From the NCBI GenBank assembly GCA_013203855.1, contig JABMPG010000599.1, positions 1 to 5,535 of the forward strand: a DNA stretch of 5,535 bases, read 5' to 3'. Below the pieces are notes generated by a model. That model did not search any database. It saw nothing but the letters and a program-made list of their open reading frames with translations, and had not been told where the DNA came from. The position numbers and the translations under genes were made by a program. The DNA comes from a bacterium. Its GTDB lineage: Bacteria; Sumerlaeota; Sumerlaeia; UBA8349. Of this stretch, positions 5,196 through 5,535 are shown one piece after another (within the stretch, counting starts at the first letter, position 1; every line of letters begins with the position of its first letter).

Positions 5196-5535
5196 ATGAC
5201 TGAAAAAGCCATCAAAATCCTGATTGTGGACGATAACGCGCGCTATCGCGAGGCCTTCAGCGAGAATCTGATGCTCCAAGGGATGGAGGTCTTTCAAGCC
5301 GAGCACGCGGATCAGGCCATCGAACTGCTGAAGACACAGTCTCCAGACGTAATGGTGACCGACCTTCAGATGCGGCGGGCGACGGAAGGACTGGACCTGA
5401 TTCGGGACGCGCGGATCATCGAGCCGTGTCTACCCGTGATCATGATCTCGGCGGTCGGGACATTCGACGAGGGCGCCCAGGCCTCTCAACTGGGAGCAGC
5501 CCACGTCCTGAGCAAGGCCAGGATCGAAGAAGAAA
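5196..5535 (+). CDS. Response regulator, receiver domain (C-terminus beyond window)
   Basis: I translated 113 codons from the ATG at 5196 with no stop before the edge. The product is a CheY-like receiver: KILIVDDN with acidic pair Asp12-Asp13, phospho-acceptor Asp56 in DVMVTDLQM, switch Ser85 in PVIMISAVG and conserved Lys107 in HVLSKARI. The Lys is followed by Ala rather than the usual Pro. It starts six bases after the kinase stop and has no strong ribosome site (GGA at 5183-5185 is the nearest), so translation is probably coupled to the kinase. It is very likely the kinase's phosphorylation partner. Whether a DNA-binding or other output domain follows cannot be seen. Confidence 0.93.
   Translation, partial: MTEKAIKILIVDDNARYREAFSENLMLQGMEVFQAEHADQAIELLKTQSPDVMVTDLQMRRATEGLDLIRDARIIEPCLPVIMISAVGTFDEGAQASQLGAAHVLSKARIEEE

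Noticed and set aside
1..5535. CRISPR arrays, tRNA or rRNA genes, insertion-sequence ends
   Set aside because: I saw no regularly spaced repeats beyond the two-copy element at 1619-1658, no cloverleaf or rRNA-like sequence, and no transposase fragment or flanking inverted repeats.

Overview
The window comes from a GC-rich, flagellated, diderm (Gram-negative) bacterium. A flagellin gene implies motility. A LolA-like lipoprotein carrier and an LptE-like lipopolysaccharide-assembly lipoprotein imply an outer membrane. Neither is close enough to a familiar species for me to name the organism.

Layout: (1) Positions 1-1363, minus strand: a flagellin gene running off the left edge, with 454 residues visible and only the extreme C-terminus missing. 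(2) Positions 1364-1731: a divergent intergenic region of 368 bases. On the minus strand it carries a candidate sigma-28 promoter and an unusually structured flagellin leader of about 180 bases. On the plus strand it carries a candidate sigma-70 promoter for the next operon, preceded by a 22-bp-spaced direct repeat. (3) Positions 1732-5535, plus strand: a tightly packed apparent operon of a LolA-like carrier, an LptE-like lipoprotein (11-base overlap, TTG start), a membrane sensor histidine kinase (1-base gap) and a response-regulator receiver protein (6-base gap) that runs off the right edge.

How they fit together: LolA-like and LptE-like proteins both serve outer-membrane biogenesis, one in lipoprotein transport and the other in LPS delivery. 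Packing them with a two-component pair suggests, as inference only, that the kinase senses an envelope condition or is co-expressed with envelope growth. The flagellin gene is divergent and functionally separate, although the two units share an intergenic control region.

The most interesting signal is the flagellin mRNA leader. It contains three perfect hairpins in a row. Two of them present GGA in a four-base loop, and the leader holds eleven GGA triplets including two overlapping the ribosome binding site. This matches the architecture expected of a CsrA (RsmA)-controlled flagellin transcript, as known for Bacillus hag with FliW as antagonist. No wholly new system is evident in the coding regions.
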